Source: Shinella sumterensis
Lineage (GTDB): Bacteria; Pseudomonadota; Alphaproteobacteria; Rhizobiales; Rhizobiaceae
Direction of reading: 5' to 3'
Assembly: GCF_004514425.2 (NCBI RefSeq)
Contig: NZ_MYFN02000007.1
Coordinates: forward strand, 1-64,000
Length of the DNA: 64,000 nucleotides
Shown here: piece by piece, positions 62,584-64,000 of the stretch
How positions within the stretch are numbered: the first letter of the stretch is position 1
Layout of the letters: each line of letters starts with the position of its first letter
Translations under genes and position numbers: made by a program
The notes under the pieces: model-generated
Databases searched by the model: none
Told to the model about the DNA's origin: nothing
The model's input: only the letters and a program-made list of their open reading frames with translations

Positions 62584-64000
62584 TTAGGCCGACTTCTTGT
62601 CGTCCTTGACTTCCTCGTAATCGGCGTCGACGACGTTGTCGCCGGCATCACCCGAGGATGCGGCCTCTTCGGCCTGCTGCGCCTCGTAGATGGCCTGACC
62701 GAGCTTCATGGAAACTTCCATGAGCGTGTTGGTCTTGGCCTTGATGTCCTCGGCGTCCGGCTCGGACGCTTCGACGGCGGTCTTGAGGTCGGCAATCGCG
62801 TCCTCGATGGCCTTGCGGTCGGCTTCCGTGACCTTGTCGCCGTAGTCCTTGAGGGACTTTTCCGACGAGTGGATCAGGCTTTCGGCCTGGTTCTTGGCCT
62901 CGACGGCCTCACGGCGCTTCTTGTCGGCCTCGGCATTGGCTTCGGCGTCCTTGACCATCTTCTCGATGTCGGCGTCGGACAGACCACCGGAAGCCTGGAT
63001 GCGGATCTGGTGCTCCTTGCCGGTGCCCTTGTCCTTGGCCGAAACCTGCACGATGCCGTTGGCGTCGATATCGAAGGTGACTTCGATCTGCGGCATGCCG
63101 CGCGGTGCCGGCGGAATGCCGACGAGGTCGAACTGGCCGAGCAGCTTGTTGTCGGCTGCCATTTCGCGCTCGCCCTGCGAGACGCGGATGGTCACGGCCG
63201 ACTGGTTGTCCTCGGCGGTCGAGAAGGTCTGCGACTTCTTCGTCGGGATCGTCGTGTTGCGCTCGATCAGACGGGTGAAGACGCCGCCCAGCGTTTCGAT
63301 GCCGAGAGACAGCGGGGTCACGTCGAGGAGCAGAACGTCCTTGACGTCGCCCTGGAGAACGCCGGCCTGGATGGCGGCGCCCATGGCGACCACTTCATCC
63401 GGGTTCACGCCCTTGTGCGGCTCCTTGCCGAACAGCTGCTTGACGACTTCCTGCACCTTCGGCATGCGGCTCATGCCGCCGACGAGAACGACTTCGTCGA
63501 TCTCGGCCGCCGTGACGCCGGCATCCTTGAGGGCTGCCTTGCAAGGTGCGACGGTGCGCTGGACGAGGTCATCGACCAGAGCTTCGAACTTGGCGCGCGT
63601 CAGCTTCATCGTCAGGTGCTTCGGGCCGGAGGCATCCGCCGTGATGAACGGCAGGTTGATTTCGGTCTGCTGCGAGGACGAGAGCTCGATCTTGGCCTTT
63701 TCGGCAGCTTCCTTGAGGCGCTGCAGGGCGAGCTTGTCGTTCTTCAGGTCGATGCCCTGGTCCTTCTTGAACTCGTCGGCGAGGTAGTTGACCAGACGCA
63801 TGTCGAAGTCTTCACCGCCAAGGAAGGTATCGCCGTTCGTCGACTTCACTTCGAAGACGCCGTCGCCGATTTCCAGAACCGAGATATCGAACGTGCCGCC
63901 GCCAAGGTCGTAGACGGCGATGGTCTTGCCGTCCTTCTTGTCGAGGCCGTAGGCGAGTGCCGCAGCCGTCGGCTCGTTGATGATGCGCAGAACTTCAAGA
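62584..64000 (-). CDS. dnaK: Chaperone protein DnaK (3' part, runs off the window)
   Basis: At least 471 residues of the C-terminal side are present; the N-terminal ATPase start lies beyond 64000. Visible: [34 protein letters not shown], the substrate-binding domain from [18 protein letters not shown], the helical lid, and the C-terminal [14 protein letters not shown] tail. It is the Hsp70 chaperone and probably shares its upstream promoter with no visible element here. Confidence 0.97.
   Translation of the reverse strand, partial: LEVLRIINEPTAAALAYGLDKKDGKTIAVYDLGGGTFDISVLEIGDGVFEVKSTNGDTFLGGEDFDMRLVNYLADEFKKDQGIDLKNDKLALQRLKEAAEKAKIELSSSQQTEINLPFITADASGPKHLTMKLTRAKFEALVDDLVQRTVAPCKAALKDAGVTAAEIDEVVLVGGMSRMPKVQEVVKQLFGKEPHKGVNPDEVVAMGAAIQAGVLQGDVKDVLLLDVTPLSLGIETLGGVFTRLIERNTTIPTKKSQTFSTAEDNQSAVTIRVSQGEREMAADNKLLGQFDLVGIPPAPRGMPQIEVTFDIDANGIVQVSAKDKGTGKEHQIRIQASGGLSDADIEKMVKDAEANAEADKKRREAVEAKNQAESLIHSSEKSLKDYGDKVTEADRKAIEDAIADLKTAVEASEPDAEDIKAKTNTLMEVSMKLGQAIYEAQQAEEAASSGDAGDNVVDADYEEVKDDKKSA

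Noticed and set aside
1-64000. CRISPR arrays, insertion sequences, integrons or toxin-antitoxin pairs
   Set aside because: No regularly spaced repeats, transposase motifs or paired small ORFs were seen anywhere in the window.

Overview
The window is an ordinary-looking but information-rich stretch of a high-GC alphaproteobacterial chromosome. Gene content and order point to the Rhizobiaceae (Sinorhizobium/Ensifer, Shinella, Rhizobium or Agrobacterium group): gcrA with CcrM-type GANTC sites, a SAM-II riboswitch in front of metZ, the order phoR-pstSCAB-phoU-phoB next to a PPK2 gene, fadD beside pgi, and a clr/cyaD1-type cAMP locus that I recognise from Sinorhizobium meliloti. I see no prophage, insertion sequence, CRISPR array or defence island, and I cannot name the species.

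Layout. 0.3-3.3 kb: a minus-strand signalling operon (CHASE3 histidine kinase, single-domain receiver, receiver-HisKA_2 kinase). 3.5-8.1 kb: a DMT permease, an S24/LexA-like regulator, a periplasmic solute-binding protein and a large membrane glycosyltransferase with an extra N-terminal domain. 8.2-11.4 kb: tRNA-Gly, a tandem-domain dCTP deaminase, SAM-II riboswitch plus terminator, metZ, apaG. 11.4-15.3 kb: a RIME-like repeat, hslO, argF, argD, then a 424-bp control region with eight GANTC sites before gcrA. 16.0-24.8 kb: the phosphate regulon cluster and PPK2. 24.9-29.7 kb: an unrecognised membrane protein, nitronate monooxygenase, tRNA-Thr, a BKACE-type enzyme, an AI-2E family permease. 30-36.3 kb: fadD, pgi, a GT4 glycosyltransferase, fructokinase, pyrE. 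36.4-42.7 kb: doxX, a tiny secreted cationic protein behind a Clr-type palindrome, clr, a CHASE2 adenylate cyclase, a FecR-domain protein, a proline-racemase family enzyme with a Ser/Cys catalytic pair, and a class III cyclic-nucleotide phosphodiesterase. 42.8-48.2 kb: a lipoprotein hydrolase, tRNA-Arg, an orphan histidine kinase, a chemoreceptor. 48.4-51.7 kb: rpmH-rnpA-yidC and engB. 51.7-54.6 kb: the complete EF-P lysylation set epmB-epmA/efp. 54.7-60.2 kb: adenosine-kinase-like PfkB protein, SH3 protein, 2-hydroxyacid dehydrogenase, a ThiF/MoeB protein without its zinc cysteines, recF, HAD phosphatase. 60.2-64 kb: tetR with a small membrane protein across a 42-bp palindrome, dnaJ, and dnaK running off the right edge.

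How the genes work together. The most coherent accessory unit is the cAMP circuit at 37-42.7 kb: a sensor cyclase makes cAMP, Clr reads it, SpdA probably hydrolyses cyclic nucleotides, and the only Clr-type site I found by eye sits in front of the secreted mini-protein, which makes that protein the best candidate output. The phosphate block couples PhoR/PhoB sensing and Pst uptake with polyphosphate metabolism. The gcrA control region and the metZ leader are the two clearest regulatory sequences. Starts were chosen from ribosome-binding sites and conserved N-termini, and they differ from the longest possible frame for many genes.
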